Shown one piece after another: positions 26,702 to 36,071 of a stretch of 64,000 nucleotides of DNA. Numbering within the stretch: the stretch's first letter is position 1; each line of letters opens with the position of its first letter. The position numbers were made by a program, and so were the translations under genes. The DNA lies in contig CACYQD010000001.1 of NCBI GenBank assembly GCA_902776475.1, forward strand, positions 62,001 to 126,000, written 5' to 3'. Source of the DNA: an uncultured Prevotellaceae bacterium (GTDB lineage Bacteria; Bacteroidota; Bacteroidia; Bacteroidales; Bacteroidaceae). A model generated the notes under the pieces. It ran no database searches. It worked only from the letters and a program-made list of their open reading frames with translations, and was not told the origin of the DNA.

Positions 26702-29129
26702 AATGACTTCAGGAGGAGGTCTGACCCGCAGGGAGATTCTGACGATACAAGGATGCCTGCTGCTCTACCTGCTGTTCCAGGGATTGTTTGTGGGCCTGAC
26801 CCCCATGCACTTCATCCTCGTCGCCCTCATCGACGGTCTGATTTTCGCATCCCGCACCACTCGGCAGCTGGCCATGGCTCTGTTGCCGTTCATACTCTTC
26901 GCCATCAGCTACGACTGGATGCGCCTCTATCCCAACTACAAGGTCAACCCCATTGACACCCGTGCTCTCTATGAGGCCGAACTGTCCCTGTTTGGCATCA
27001 CTTCGGGCGGGGAGACCATGATTCCCGGCGCGTTTTTCAACACCCACAATGCCCCGGTGGCCGACTTGATGGCCGGCTTTTTCTATCTATGCTGGGTCCC
27101 CGTGCCCGTTGCGTTCGCCCTGTGGCTTTTTTTCCGGCGCCAAAGGGAGGTTTGCCTGCATTTCACGCTGGTGTTCCTCTTCGTCAACCTCATCGGGTTC
27201 TGCATCTATTACATCCATCCCGCAGCCCCGCCATGGTATGTCCTCCAGCATGGTTTCGACCCCATTCTCTCCACACCCGGCGATGTGGCCGGACTCAGCC
27301 GCTTCGATGCCTTGGTGGGCATCCCGGTCTTCGCCAGCATCTACGTGAACAATGCCAACATCTTCGCCGCCGTTCCTTCACTGCATGCGGCCTACATGTT
27401 CATCGCCACGATCTATGCCGTGAAAAGCCGGCAGCCCCGGCTCCTCATCGCGGTTTTCGTCTTCATCACCCTGGGCATCTGGTGGACGGCGGTCTATTCC
27501 TGCCACCACTACATCATCGATGTGCTGCTGGGCATCGCCACGGCACTGGTGGGCGTCATTGTGTTTGAATGTGTGCTGATGCGGTGGCCTGTTTTCCAAA
27601 GGTTTATCGGCCGCTATGTCAGATACGTCTCCATGGTGGCCCTGCTCCTGCTGGCCGCCCCTTCCGTCCATGCCCAGACTGAGGTGAGAACCGAACTGCA
27701 GATGACCACGTCATCGGGCGACCATACCCCGCTATGGCTCAACGCCAACAAATACGGACTCAGTTCGCTGGAGACCACCAACGGTTATCTGCGGGCCGGA
27801 CTGTTCCACTCCATGGAGAAAGACTCGCTCGACAAATTCGCCTTCGGCTATGGTGCCGACGTCGCCGTGACCAGCCATTTCACGAGCCGGGTGGTCGTGC
27901 AACAGGCTTATGCCGAAGTACGGTGGCTGAAAGGCGTGCTCACCATTGGAGCCAAGGAACAGCCCCTGCAACTGCGTGACCAGTTGTTGAGCACGGGTTC
28001 ACAGACCATCGGCGTCAATGCCCGGCCGATACCTGCGGTGAGGGTCTCGCTGCCCGACTATTGGACCGTGCCCTACACCCGTGGTGTGGTGGCCATCAAG
28101 GGTTTCATCGCCTACGGACGCCAGACCGATGACCGCTGGCAGGAAGATTTCACCGGGAAAGCCTCGAAATACACCGACAACACACAGATCCACACCAAGG
28201 CCGGCTACCTCCGCATCGGCAAGCCCGAGAAACCTTTCACGGCCGAACTCGGTCTGGAAGTGGGATGCCAGTTTGGCGGTACGGCTCATGTGTTCAACAA
28301 CGGCAATGAGGTCCTCTACCACAACGAGTCGGGCCTCAAGGGCATGTGGCAGGCCTTCATCCCCAGCGGCGGCGACCAAGGGGAAGGCGACTACATGAAC
28401 AAAGGCGGCAACCATGTGGGCAGTTACCTGCTCCGCCTCAATTTCGACCAACCCGCCTACCGCATCGGTGTCTATGCCGACCATTTCTTCGAGGACATCT
28501 CTCAGATGTTCTTCCTCGACTATGACGGCTACGGCAAGGGAGAGAACTTCAACAAATGGGAAGACCGCCACTGGTTTGTGTATGACTGCAAGGACATCAT
28601 GCTGGGCGCCGACCTCCATCTGAAGAAATCAAACCTGGTGGATGCCATCGTGTGCGAATACATCTACAGCAAGCACCAGAGCGGTCCGGTCTATCATGAC
28701 CGCACACCCTCCATCTCCGACCACATCGCCGGCATCGACAACTACTACAACCACTACATCCACACCGGATGGCAGCACTGGGGACAGGTGCTCGGCAATC
28801 CCCTCTACCGCTCCCCGCTCTACAACGACAATGGCGAGATCAAGGTCAGGGACAACCGCTTCGTGGCCTGGCATATCGGACTGAGCGGCAAACCGCTCAA
28901 AGGGCTGCGCTACCGCGTGCTGGGCACCTGGCAACAAGGACTGGGCACCTACGAGGATCCGTTCTTGGCCCCGGCCTACAACCGGAGTCTGCTGGTCGAG
29001 ATGGCCTACGACCTCCCTGTCCTGGGCGGCTGGCAGGTAAAAGGCGCGGCAGCCCTGGACCATGGTCAACTGCTCGGCGACAATTTCGGCCTGCAGCTCA
29101 CCCTCCGAAAAACCATCGGACTAAAATAA
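26688..29129 (+). CDS. Fusion: PAP2/AUR1-like membrane enzyme + Wzi-like outer-membrane barrel
   Basis: One continuous frame of 813 residues. Residues 1 to about 315 form a polytopic PAP2-fold enzyme with PSLHAA at 230 and HHYIID at 273-278, the motifs of AUR1-like inositol phosphorylceramide synthases. At about 312-329 there is a hydrophobic stretch ending in a signal-peptidase-like SVHAQ. From 330 on, the sequence matches the capsule-assembly Wzi family (TPLWLNANKYGLSSLETTNGYLRAG, then many amphipathic strands ending in LQLTLRKTIGLK). The ATG at 26688 overlaps the previous stop by 14 nt; 26703 is an alternative. Cleavage at SVHAQ could release the barrel, as from a polyprotein. Confidence 0.8.
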   Translation: MPENRMTSGGGLTRREILTIQGCLLLYLLFQGLFVGLTPMHFILVALIDGLIFASRTTRQLAMALLPFILFAISYDWMRLYPNYKVNPIDTRALYEAELSLFGITSGGETMIPGAFFNTHNAPVADLMAGFFYLCWVPVPVAFALWLFFRRQREVCLHFTLVFLFVNLIGFCIYYIHPAAPPWYVLQHGFDPILSTPGDVAGLSRFDALVGIPVFASIYVNNANIFAAVPSLHAAYMFIATIYAVKSRQPRLLIAVFVFITLGIWWTAVYSCHHYIIDVLLGIATALVGVIVFECVLMRWPVFQRFIGRYVRYVSMVALLLLAAPSVHAQTEVRTELQMTTSSGDHTPLWLNANKYGLSSLETTNGYLRAGLFHSMEKDSLDKFAFGYGADVAVTSHFTSRVVVQQAYAEVRWLKGVLTIGAKEQPLQLRDQLLSTGSQTIGVNARPIPAVRVSLPDYWTVPYTRGVVAIKGFIAYGRQTDDRWQEDFTGKASKYTDNTQIHTKAGYLRIGKPEKPFTAELGLEVGCQFGGTAHVFNNGNEVLYHNESGLKGMWQAFIPSGGDQGEGDYMNKGGNHVGSYLLRLNFDQPAYRIGVYADHFFEDISQMFFLDYDGYGKGENFNKWEDRHWFVYDCKDIMLGADLHLKKSNLVDAIVCEYIYSKHQSGPVYHDRTPSISDHIAGIDNYYNHYIHTGWQHWGQVLGNPLYRSPLYNDNGEIKVRDNRFVAWHIGLSGKPLKGLRYRVLGTWQQGLGTYEDPFLAPAYNRSLLVEMAYDLPVLGGWQVKGAAALDHGQLLGDNFGLQLTLRKTIGLK

Positions 29130-29132
29130 AGG

Positions 29133-29320
29133 CCCTAAAGGGCCTCAAAGGTTCCTAGAGGCCCTAGAAACCCTAGAAACCCTAGAAGCCCTAGTGACCC
29201 TAGAGACACTAGAAGCCCTAGAAGACCTAGAGACCCTAGAGACCCTAGAAGCCCTAGTGGCCCTAGAAGCCCTAGAAGCCCTAGAGACCCTAAGGACCTT
29301 AAAGACCTTAAAAGACCTTA
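29133..29320. repeat. Degenerate 9-bp tandem repeat (CCCTAGAAG/CCCTAGAGA)
   Basis: About 20 consecutive 9-bp units, cleanest at 29161-29290, vary around CCCTAGAAG, with CCCTAGTGG, CCCTAGAGA and, toward the right, ACCTTAAAG. Every unit carries TAG or TAA in one frame, so it is not a cryptic repeat protein in that frame. It lies in the 364-bp gap after the PAP2-Wzi gene and before the promoter of the methyltransferase. It has no hairpin potential of terminator type and no spacers. Confidence 0.85.
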
Positions 29321-29403
29321 CCCCACCCCCAAAAAATCCAAAAATCTAAAACCTCCAAAAACTATTTCTTGCCACTACTGGCATATTATTCGCTTTTTTT
29401 ATG

Positions 29404-29411
29404 TACATTTG
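29404..29411 (+). promoter_or_regulatory. Promoter -7 box of the methyltransferase operon
   Basis: A perfect TACATTTG, 82 bp before the ATG at 29494. The -33 box is not clear. The leader of about 75 nt holds no recognised riboswitch. Confidence 0.45.
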
Positions 29412-29493
29412 CAGCGAGAATGCGTAAAGCGCAATCTTCGCCTTCGGCAAGAGCATGGCCAAGGCGTCACATACACTATTGAACAACGATAAA

Positions 29494-31122
29494 ATGGAAT
29501 TTGAACTGATTGCCAAGACGTTCATGGGCCTGGAGCCCATCCTGGCACAAGAGTTGACCGAACTGGGAGCTAACGACGTGCAGATAGGCCGCCGGATGGT
29601 CTCTTTTAAAGGCGACAAAGAATTGATGTACCGCGCCAACTTCCAGTTGCACACCGCCATCCGAATCCTCAAACCCATCATTCATTTCAAAGCCCGGAGC
29701 GCCGACGACGTCTATAACGAGGTGCTCAAAGTGGACTGGACCGAGCACCTCGACCAAGGCAAGACCTTCGCCGTCGATTCCGTGGTGTTCTCCGAGGAGT
29801 TCAGACACTCCAAGTTCGTCGCCTACAAGGTGAAGGACGCCATCGTCGATCAGTTCCGGGAACGCACCGGCAACCGGCCTAACATCTCGGTAGCCAATCC
29901 CGACCTCCGTCTGCATATCCACATTGCCGACGAGGACTGCACGCTGAGTCTCGACTCCAGCGGCGAGTCCCTCCACCGGCGCGGCTACCGTCAGGAGTCG
30001 GTGGAAGCCCCTCTCAACGAGGTGCTGGCCGCCGGCATGATCCTCATGACCGGATGGAAGGGTGAATGCGACTTCATCGATCCTATGTGCGGTTCGGGAA
30101 CGCTGCTCATCGAGGCTGCGCTCATCGCCCGCAACATCTCCCCTGGCGTGTTCCGCAAGGGCTATGCCTTCGAGAAATGGAAGGACTTCGACTCCGAACT
30201 GTTTGACATGATCTATAACGACGACTCCAAGGAGCGCGATTTCGAGCACCACATCTACGGCTACGACATCGACATGAAAAGTGTCAACACCGCGCGCCTC
30301 AATGTGAGGGCTGCCGGACTCACCTCCAGCATCACCGTGGAACAGGCCGACATCAAGGATTTCACCCAACCTGCCGAAAAGAGCATCATGGTGACCAATC
30401 CACCTTATGGCGAGCGCATCTCCACCCCCGACCTGCTGGGCACCTACCGCATCATCGGCGAGAAACTCAAGCATGCCTTCGTCGGAAACGACGCCTGGAT
30501 ACTGAGCTATCGGGAGGAATGCTTCGATCAGATCGGACTGCGCCCCTCCATCAAATACCCTGTTTTCAACGGTTCCCTGGAATGCGAGTTCCGCAAATAC
30601 GCCATCTTTGAGGGCAAGCTCAAAACTTTCCGCAGCGAGGGCGGCACGGTGAAAACTGAGGAGGAGAAAGCCGCCATGGCCGAGAAGCACCGTTTCAAGA
30701 AAAACCGGGAGTTCAAGCAGCGCCTCGACGAGGAGAAGGAGAATGAGGAAGGCGACATCCGTTCCTTCACCTTCCACCACCACAAGTTGGAGACCTTCCG
30801 CCGCAAGGAGGATGAAGACGACCGCAGAAGAGGTGACCGCGGTGACTATCATGGCGACCGCAAAGGTTCTGGCGGCCCCTATCGGGAGCGCCGCGATGAC
30901 CGCCGGGGACCCAGAGACTTCGGAGGCCGGCGTGATGACCGACGCGGACCTAAGGACTACGGCGAGCGCCGCGACGACCGCCGTGGCACGAGAGACTTCG
31001 GTGGGCGCCGCGATGACCGCCGCGGCACGAGAGACTTCGGCAACCGCGGCAAGGGCCGTCCCTTCGACAAGAAGCGGGATGACTGGAAACGAAACGACAG
31101 GAGGCAAGACGATGAAGACTAA
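29494..31122 (+). CDS. THUMP-domain class I rRNA/RNA methyltransferase (RlmL-type) with an Arg/Gly repeat tail
   Basis: Predicted S-adenosylmethionine-dependent N2-guanine methyltransferase of 23S rRNA. The 542 residues comprise a THUMP domain (about 1-160), then a Rossmann methyltransferase with DPMCGSGTLLIEAAL as motif I and the catalytic NPPYGER motif IV. The fold ends at about residue 385 (FEGKLKTF). The remainder is a charged linker and four in-frame 13-residue repeats of the type RRDDRRGxRDFGG (30889-31044), ending in a basic/acidic tail. The tail resembles the RGG extensions of RNA helicases and would give extra RNA affinity. The start at 29494 follows the -7 box at 29404. The next gene overlaps by 11 nt. 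Confidence 0.88.
   Translation: MEFELIAKTFMGLEPILAQELTELGANDVQIGRRMVSFKGDKELMYRANFQLHTAIRILKPIIHFKARSADDVYNEVLKVDWTEHLDQGKTFAVDSVVFSEEFRHSKFVAYKVKDAIVDQFRERTGNRPNISVANPDLRLHIHIADEDCTLSLDSSGESLHRRGYRQESVEAPLNEVLAAGMILMTGWKGECDFIDPMCGSGTLLIEAALIARNISPGVFRKGYAFEKWKDFDSELFDMIYNDDSKERDFEHHIYGYDIDMKSVNTARLNVRAAGLTSSITVEQADIKDFTQPAEKSIMVTNPPYGERISTPDLLGTYRIIGEKLKHAFVGNDAWILSYREECFDQIGLRPSIKYPVFNGSLECEFRKYAIFEGKLKTFRSEGGTVKTEEEKAAMAEKHRFKKNREFKQRLDEEKENEEGDIRSFTFHHHKLETFRRKEDEDDRRRGDRGDYHGDRKGSGGPYRERRDDRRGPRDFGGRRDDRRGPKDYGERRDDRRGTRDFGGRRDDRRGTRDFGNRGKGRPFDKKRDDWKRNDRRQDDED
30889..31044 (+). repeat. Four in-frame 39-bp repeats coding for RRDDRRGxRDFGx
   Basis: The units 30889-30927, 30928-30966, 30967-31005 and 31006-31044 are near-identical in DNA as well as protein. 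This suggests recent duplication and possible copy-number variation without loss of frame (39 = 13 codons). Confidence 0.85.
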
Positions 31123-33289
31123 CCTCTTCCGGCTGGCGGTTTGGTGCTTTCTCACCGCATTATCCACCATGACTATGGCACAGAAGAAATCCTTCACGCT
31201 TGAGGATCTCAACTTCGGCGGTAAAAACTACCGTGCGATGCAGCCCAAGAATGAGAATTATGGCTGGTGGGGCGACCAACTGGTCCGCATCGAGAACAAT
31301 ACCTGCACGATTCTCAACCCCGCCAAACTCACCGAGTCAGGCACCATCTCACTCAGCGACATCAATGGCTGTCTGGACGAGAGCGACCAGGTAGGCTATC
31401 TCTTCGGAGTTGAGTTCCCCTACCCCGACTCCACCCTCGTCATGCTCAACAATGGCAAGAAGAGCCTGCTCTACGACTGGAAGAAGAACAAAGTGGTATG
31501 GACCCAGACCAGCGGTTTCGACATCAGCAGCTGGAGCAAGGCCTCCCGTGCCCTCGCCTATGTCGACGGCGACCAACTCTTCGTCATCGACGGCAAGGGA
31601 AACGTCAACCAGCTCACCCGCGACGGCAGCCGTGAGATTGTCTATGGCCAGAGTGTCCACCGCGATGAGTTCGGCATCTACAAAGGTCTCTTCTGGAGTC
31701 CCGACGGACAGCGCCTCGCTTTCTACCGCATGGATCAGAGCATGGTCGACGACTACCCGCAGGTCAACACCTTCACCCGCATCGCCACCGAGGAACCCGA
31801 CAAATATCCCATGGCCGGCGAGAAGAGCCACCTCGTCACCGTCGGTGTCTATGACCTCGCCACCGGCAGCACCACCTATCTGAAGGCCGGCGACCCCACC
31901 GACCGCTATTTCACCAACATCCAGTGGTCGCCCGACTCCAAGTCCATCTACATCCAGGAACTCAACCGCGACCAGACCGATATCGAACTGACCGTATATG
32001 ACGCGCTCAGCGGCGACCGCCGCGGTGTCATCTACCGTGAGCATAACGACCGCTACGCCGAGCCCCTCTTCCCCATCACCTTCCTGCCGTGGGACAGCCG
32101 CAAATTCCTGCTCATGAGTCAGAAAGACGGCTACAACCATCTCTACCTGATGGACATCAACGGCAAGCAACTCAAACAGGTGACACAAGGACCGTGGGTC
32201 GTGCTCGACCTCGTGGGATTCAACACGAAGCGCAAAAGCGTGGTCATCCTCTCCACCGAGGCCAGTCCCATCCAGAACAACCTCTATGAGGTGAGCCTGT
32301 CAAACGGCAAGCGCACCCTCCTCGACAACGGCCGAGGCTGCCATGCCAACACCTGGCAGGAGGACGGCCGCCACACCTCCGTGCTCTCCGCGTCCGGACA
32401 GTATATCTACGACAACTACACCGAACCCGACGTGCCCCGCTGCATCGACCTGCTCACCCTGGGCAAGAAAGACCGCCGCCAGCTGTTCGCCGCCGATGAC
32501 CCCTGGGCCGACTACGAGGTGCCCGATTTCAGCTGCGGCACCATCAAGGCCGCCGATGGCACCACCGACCTCTACTATCGCATGGTGAAGCCTGTCGGTT
32601 TCGACCCCTCCCGCAAATACCCCACCGTCATCTATGTCTATGGCGGTCCGCACGCCCGCAACGTGGAGGCCCGCTGGCACTACATGTCACGCACCTGGGA
32701 GACCTATATGGCACAGAAAGGCTACCTGCTCTTCATCCTCGACAACCGGGGCAGCAAGGACCGTGGCCTGGCCTTCGAGCAAGCCACCTTCCGCCAGCTC
32801 GGACAAGTGGAGATGGAAGACCAGATGCAGGGCGTCGCCTTCCTGAAGTCGCTGCCCTATGTGGATGCCGACCGCATCGGTGTCCACGGATGGAGTTTCG
32901 GCGGCTACATGACCATCACGCTGATGACGCATCACCCCGAAGTCTTCAAGGTGGGCGTGGCCGGAGGCCCTGTCATCGACTGGAAATGGTATGAGGTAAT
33001 GTATGGCGAGCGCTATATGGACACCCCCGCCACCAACCCCGAGGGCTATGAGAAGACCTCGCTCATCGCCCAGGCCAAGAACCTGAAGGGCAAGTTGCAG
33101 ATCATCCAGGGCCTCAACGACAAGACCGTCGTCCCCCAGCACTGCATCTCCTTCATCGAGGCCTGCATCCAGGCCGGCACCCAGCCCGACTTCTTCGTCT
33201 ATCCCGGAGAACCGCACAACATGCGCGGCCACAAGAGCGTGCACCTGCACGAGCGCATCACGCAATATTTCGAGGACTATCTGAAATAA
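31112..33289 (+). CDS. Dipeptidyl-peptidase IV-like S9 serine peptidase
   Basis: A secreted prolyl dipeptidase of 725 residues. The signal peptide is at 1-23 (ends STMTMAQ). An N-terminal beta-propeller part contains [16 protein letters not shown], and the C-terminal alpha/beta-hydrolase has the catalytic triad Ser595 (GWSFGGY), Asp670 (GLNDKTV) and His702 (EPHNMRG). It removes Xaa-Pro or Xaa-Ala dipeptides in the periplasm or at the surface, a common function in proteolytic Prevotella and Porphyromonas. The ATG lies inside the end of the methyltransferase gene and purD follows after 16 nt, so it sits inside a house-keeping operon. Confidence 0.95.
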   Translation: MKTNLFRLAVWCFLTALSTMTMAQKKSFTLEDLNFGGKNYRAMQPKNENYGWWGDQLVRIENNTCTILNPAKLTESGTISLSDINGCLDESDQVGYLFGVEFPYPDSTLVMLNNGKKSLLYDWKKNKVVWTQTSGFDISSWSKASRALAYVDGDQLFVIDGKGNVNQLTRDGSREIVYGQSVHRDEFGIYKGLFWSPDGQRLAFYRMDQSMVDDYPQVNTFTRIATEEPDKYPMAGEKSHLVTVGVYDLATGSTTYLKAGDPTDRYFTNIQWSPDSKSIYIQELNRDQTDIELTVYDALSGDRRGVIYREHNDRYAEPLFPITFLPWDSRKFLLMSQKDGYNHLYLMDINGKQLKQVTQGPWVVLDLVGFNTKRKSVVILSTEASPIQNNLYEVSLSNGKRTLLDNGRGCHANTWQEDGRHTSVLSASGQYIYDNYTEPDVPRCIDLLTLGKKDRRQLFAADDPWADYEVPDFSCGTIKAADGTTDLYYRMVKPVGFDPSRKYPTVIYVYGGPHARNVEARWHYMSRTWETYMAQKGYLLFILDNRGSKDRGLAFEQATFRQLGQVEMEDQMQGVAFLKSLPYVDADRIGVHGWSFGGYMTITLMTHHPEVFKVGVAGGPVIDWKWYEVMYGERYMDTPATNPEGYEKTSLIAQAKNLKGKLQIIQGLNDKTVVPQHCISFIEACIQAGTQPDFFVYPGEPHNMRGHKSVHLHERITQYFEDYLK

Positions 33290-33305
33290 ACCCTTTTCAA
33301 CAAAC

Positions 33306-34574
33306 ATGAGAATACTACTCTTAGGAAGCGGCGGGCGTGAGCATGCCCTCGCTTGGAAAATCGCCCAGAGCGAGAAAGTAAGTCAACTCTTCATCGCCCC
33401 CGGCAACGCCGGAACCTCAGCTGTGGGCGAGAACGTCAATATCAAGGCGGATGATTTCGAGGCATTGAAGGCCTTCACCGCCGACCAGGCCATCGACATG
33501 GTGGTGGTGGGTCCCGAGGACCCGCTGGTGAAAGGCATCTACGACAATTTCGCCGCCGACAGCCGCACCGCCGGCATCCCCGTGATCGGCCCCTCCGCCC
33601 AGGGAGCCTTGCTCGAAGGCAGCAAGGATTTCGCCAAGGCTTTCATGCAGCGCCACAACATCCCCACCGCCCGCTACCGCACGTTCGACGGCAACAGCCT
33701 CGACGAAGGTCTCGCCTTCCTGGAGACGCTCCAGCCTCCCTATGTGCTGAAGGCTGATGGCCTGTGTGCCGGCAAGGGCGTGCTGATCCTCCCCACCCTC
33801 GACGAGGCGAAGGCCCAGTTGAAGGACATGCTCGGCGGCATGTTCGGCCAGGCCTCGGCCCGTGTGGTGATTGAGGAATACCTCAGCGGCATTGAGTGCT
33901 CTGTCTTCGCCATTACCGACGGCAAGCACTACCAGTTGTTGCCCGAGGCCAAGGACTACAAGCGCATCGGCGAGCACGACACCGGTCTCAACACCGGCGG
34001 CATGGGCAGCGTCACTCCCGTTCCCTTCGCCACCCCCGAGTGGATGCGCAAGGTGGAGGACCGCATCGTCCGTCCCACGGTGGAAGGCCTGGCCTCAGAA
34101 GGTCTTGACTACAAAGGATTTATCTTCTTCGGACTGATCAACGTTGGCGGCGACCCGATGGTCATCGAGTACAACTGCCGCATGGGCGACCCCGAGACCG
34201 AGAGCGTGATGCTCCGCCTCAAGAGCGACATCGTGGATTTGTTTGAGGGTGTGGCTGCCGGCGACCTCGACCAGCGCAAGGTGGAGTTCGACGAGCGCGC
34301 CGCCGTCTGTGTGATGCTGGTGAGCGGCGGCTATCCCCAGGCCTACAAGAAAGGTTATCCCATCAGCGGCATCGACACCGTCGAGGGTTCCATCGTCTTC
34401 CACAGCGGCACTGCTCTCCGCGACGGCGAGGTGGTCACCGCAGGTGGCCGTGTCATCGCCGTGAGCAGTTACGGCCGCGACAAGGAGGAAGCTCTCCGCA
34501 AGAGTTTTGAGGAAGCGCAGAAGATCCAGTTCACCGACAAATATTTCCGCAGCGACATCGGCAGCGACTTGTAG
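33306..34574 (+). CDS. purD: Phosphoribosylamine-glycine ligase PurD
   Basis: Second step of purine synthesis: ligates glycine to phosphoribosylamine with ATP. The 422-residue length is the family's. The N-terminal Rossmann part begins [18 protein letters not shown] with FIAPGNAGT. The ATP-grasp part shows [13 protein letters not shown] and the metal-binding [11 protein letters not shown]. PurD uses the unstable product of PurF, so it is notable that the only PurF homologue in the window lacks its glutaminase nucleophile. Third gene of the methyltransferase operon. Confidence 0.97.
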   Translation: MRILLLGSGGREHALAWKIAQSEKVSQLFIAPGNAGTSAVGENVNIKADDFEALKAFTADQAIDMVVVGPEDPLVKGIYDNFAADSRTAGIPVIGPSAQGALLEGSKDFAKAFMQRHNIPTARYRTFDGNSLDEGLAFLETLQPPYVLKADGLCAGKGVLILPTLDEAKAQLKDMLGGMFGQASARVVIEEYLSGIECSVFAITDGKHYQLLPEAKDYKRIGEHDTGLNTGGMGSVTPVPFATPEWMRKVEDRIVRPTVEGLASEGLDYKGFIFFGLINVGGDPMVIEYNCRMGDPETESVMLRLKSDIVDLFEGVAAGDLDQRKVEFDERAAVCVMLVSGGYPQAYKKGYPISGIDTVEGSIVFHSGTALRDGEVVTAGGRVIAVSSYGRDKEEALRKSFEEAQKIQFTDKYFRSDIGSDL

Positions 34575-34583
34575 AGACGGCAG

Positions 34584-35567
34584 ATGGCTTACAAGAGATT
34601 TCAGAACACGGTGGCTGAGAGCAAGCTGCTGTTGCCCTTCTCCATAGCGGTGACAGCAGCGGCCCTTTATCTGTCGGGCATCGTGGATGGCGGATGGTGG
34701 GTGCAGCTGATGTGCCTGGTGGTATCGACGGCCTTGTTGGTGGAACTCAACAACACCAACCAGTTGCTCCGTGTGGTCAGCCAGTGCACGCCCGCCGTTT
34801 TCCTGTTGCTGGTCTCTGTGGCCATCGGCATCTTTCCCGAACTTGAAGCCGGCATCATGCAGCTGTGCATGATAGCGCTTTACTACATGCTCTTCCACTG
34901 CCGTCAGCGCAAGGAGTCGCCCGGCTGGACTTTCTACGGCTTTTTCTGTCTCGGTCTGTCGAGCATGGTGTTTCCCCAGGTGCTCTACTATGTCCCCTTG
35001 TTCTGGGTGCTCATGGCGACCTGCCTGAGGGCCATGACGGCCAAGACCTTCTGGGCCTCCCTCCTGGGACTCATCACACCCTATTGGCTCGGCGGTCCTG
35101 TCATCATCTATCTCCGCGGCACCTCGGTCATCCCTGAGCATTTCTCCCATCTCTGGACATTCGCCCCCCTCGGCGACTATTCCATGCTCGGCGAACAGGA
35201 GTGGCTGACAGCGGGCTGGGTCATCCTGCTGGCCTTGATCGGCATCGTCCACTACAGCAGACTGGGATATCAGGACAAGACCCGCACCCGCCTGCTCCAT
35301 GAGATCTTCATCACCGTCGATATCGTCAGCATCCTCTTCCTGGCCCTGCAACCGCAGTATTATGCCATCCTGCTGAGCATCATCATCGTCAACACCAGTC
35401 CGCTCATCGCCCACTTCCTCACGCTGACGCACACCTGGCTGACCAATATCGCCTTCCACCTCATCATAGTCATCACTTTAGCCCTCATTGCCTACAACGT
35501 ATGGATGCCCTCATCGAGTTTCTTACACAATATGGCTATACAGGCATGTTCATATCTGCCTTTATAG
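34584..35567 (+). CDS. Polytopic membrane protein of unknown function
   Basis: The 327 residues carry about nine or ten hydrophobic helices and short charged loops, with no recognised motif. It begins 10 nt after purD and its last 67 nt overlap the start of the YqaA-like gene in another frame. Its last helix (AFHLIIVITLALIAYNVW) lies over that overlap, which suggests both frames are used. No function is assigned. Confidence 0.65.
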   Translation: MAYKRFQNTVAESKLLLPFSIAVTAAALYLSGIVDGGWWVQLMCLVVSTALLVELNNTNQLLRVVSQCTPAVFLLLVSVAIGIFPELEAGIMQLCMIALYYMLFHCRQRKESPGWTFYGFFCLGLSSMVFPQVLYYVPLFWVLMATCLRAMTAKTFWASLLGLITPYWLGGPVIIYLRGTSVIPEHFSHLWTFAPLGDYSMLGEQEWLTAGWVILLALIGIVHYSRLGYQDKTRTRLLHEIFITVDIVSILFLALQPQYYAILLSIIIVNTSPLIAHFLTLTHTWLTNIAFHLIIVITLALIAYNVWMPSSSFLHNMAIQACSYLPL

Positions 35568-35953
35568 CAGGCAGTTTCCTTCCCTTCAGCAGCGAGGCCG
35601 TCATGACGGCGCTCATCGCTGCCGGCCTCCAGCCCCTTCCCCTGCTCATCTATGCCACCATCGGCAACTGGGCCGGCAGCATGTTCAATTATTGGGTTGG
35701 ACACATGGGCAAACTGGAGTGGATCGAGCGCTACCTGCACGTCAGCAAGGAGAAACTCGAGAAGGCCCAGCGCTTCATGGGCAAGCGCGGCGCATGGATG
35801 GGCTTTTTCTCTTTTGCCCCCGTCCTGGGCACCGCCATCTGCATCGCCCTCGGTTTGATGCGGGCCAACCTGTGGATCTCCTCCCTCAGCATCTTTTTGG
35901 GCAAGATCGTCAGGTATGTCCTCATAGCCTATCTCTCAGCATTGGTCTTCTAA
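35501..35953 (+). CDS. YqaA/DedA-type VTT-domain membrane protein
   Basis: The 150-residue protein has about four hydrophobic segments. The pattern FISAFIAGSFLPFSSEAVMTALIAAG, then IGNWAGSMFNYWVGHMGK and the positive loop ending in FFSFAPVLGTAICIALGLMR, fits the small YqaA branch of the DedA/SNARE-associated (VTT) superfamily, thought to act as lipid scramblases or transporters. It overlaps the upstream membrane-protein gene by 67 nt. Last gene of the operon that started at 29494. Confidence 0.85.
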   Translation: MDALIEFLTQYGYTGMFISAFIAGSFLPFSSEAVMTALIAAGLQPLPLLIYATIGNWAGSMFNYWVGHMGKLEWIERYLHVSKEKLEKAQRFMGKRGAWMGFFSFAPVLGTAICIALGLMRANLWISSLSIFLGKIVRYVLIAYLSALVF

Positions 35954-36031
35954 AAACCATGAAAAAAGACTAAAAAGGAGTCCGCGGCATAAAATATCCA
36001 TTTTATGGGCGATGAAATGAATTGTTTTTAT

Positions 36032-36039
36032 TAATTTTG
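36032..36039 (+). promoter_or_regulatory. Promoter -7 box of the DUF2723 gene
   Basis: A perfect TAATTTTG, 32 bp before the ATG at 36072. No -33 box at standard distance. Confidence 0.45.
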
Positions 36040-36071
36040 TGGCCAAATAGCATTTTTAGACCTATCATCCA

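Noticed and set aside
29161-29290. Tandem CCCTAGAAG units considered as a CRISPR array or telomere-like sequence
   Set aside because: Units are 9 bp with no spacers, and they degrade gradually. This is a simple tandem repeat inside the chromosome.
29476-31212. 578-codon minus-strand frame across the methyltransferase
   Set aside because: Antisense to a gene with complete THUMP and NPPY motifs; Val/Ala-rich with no recognisable fold.
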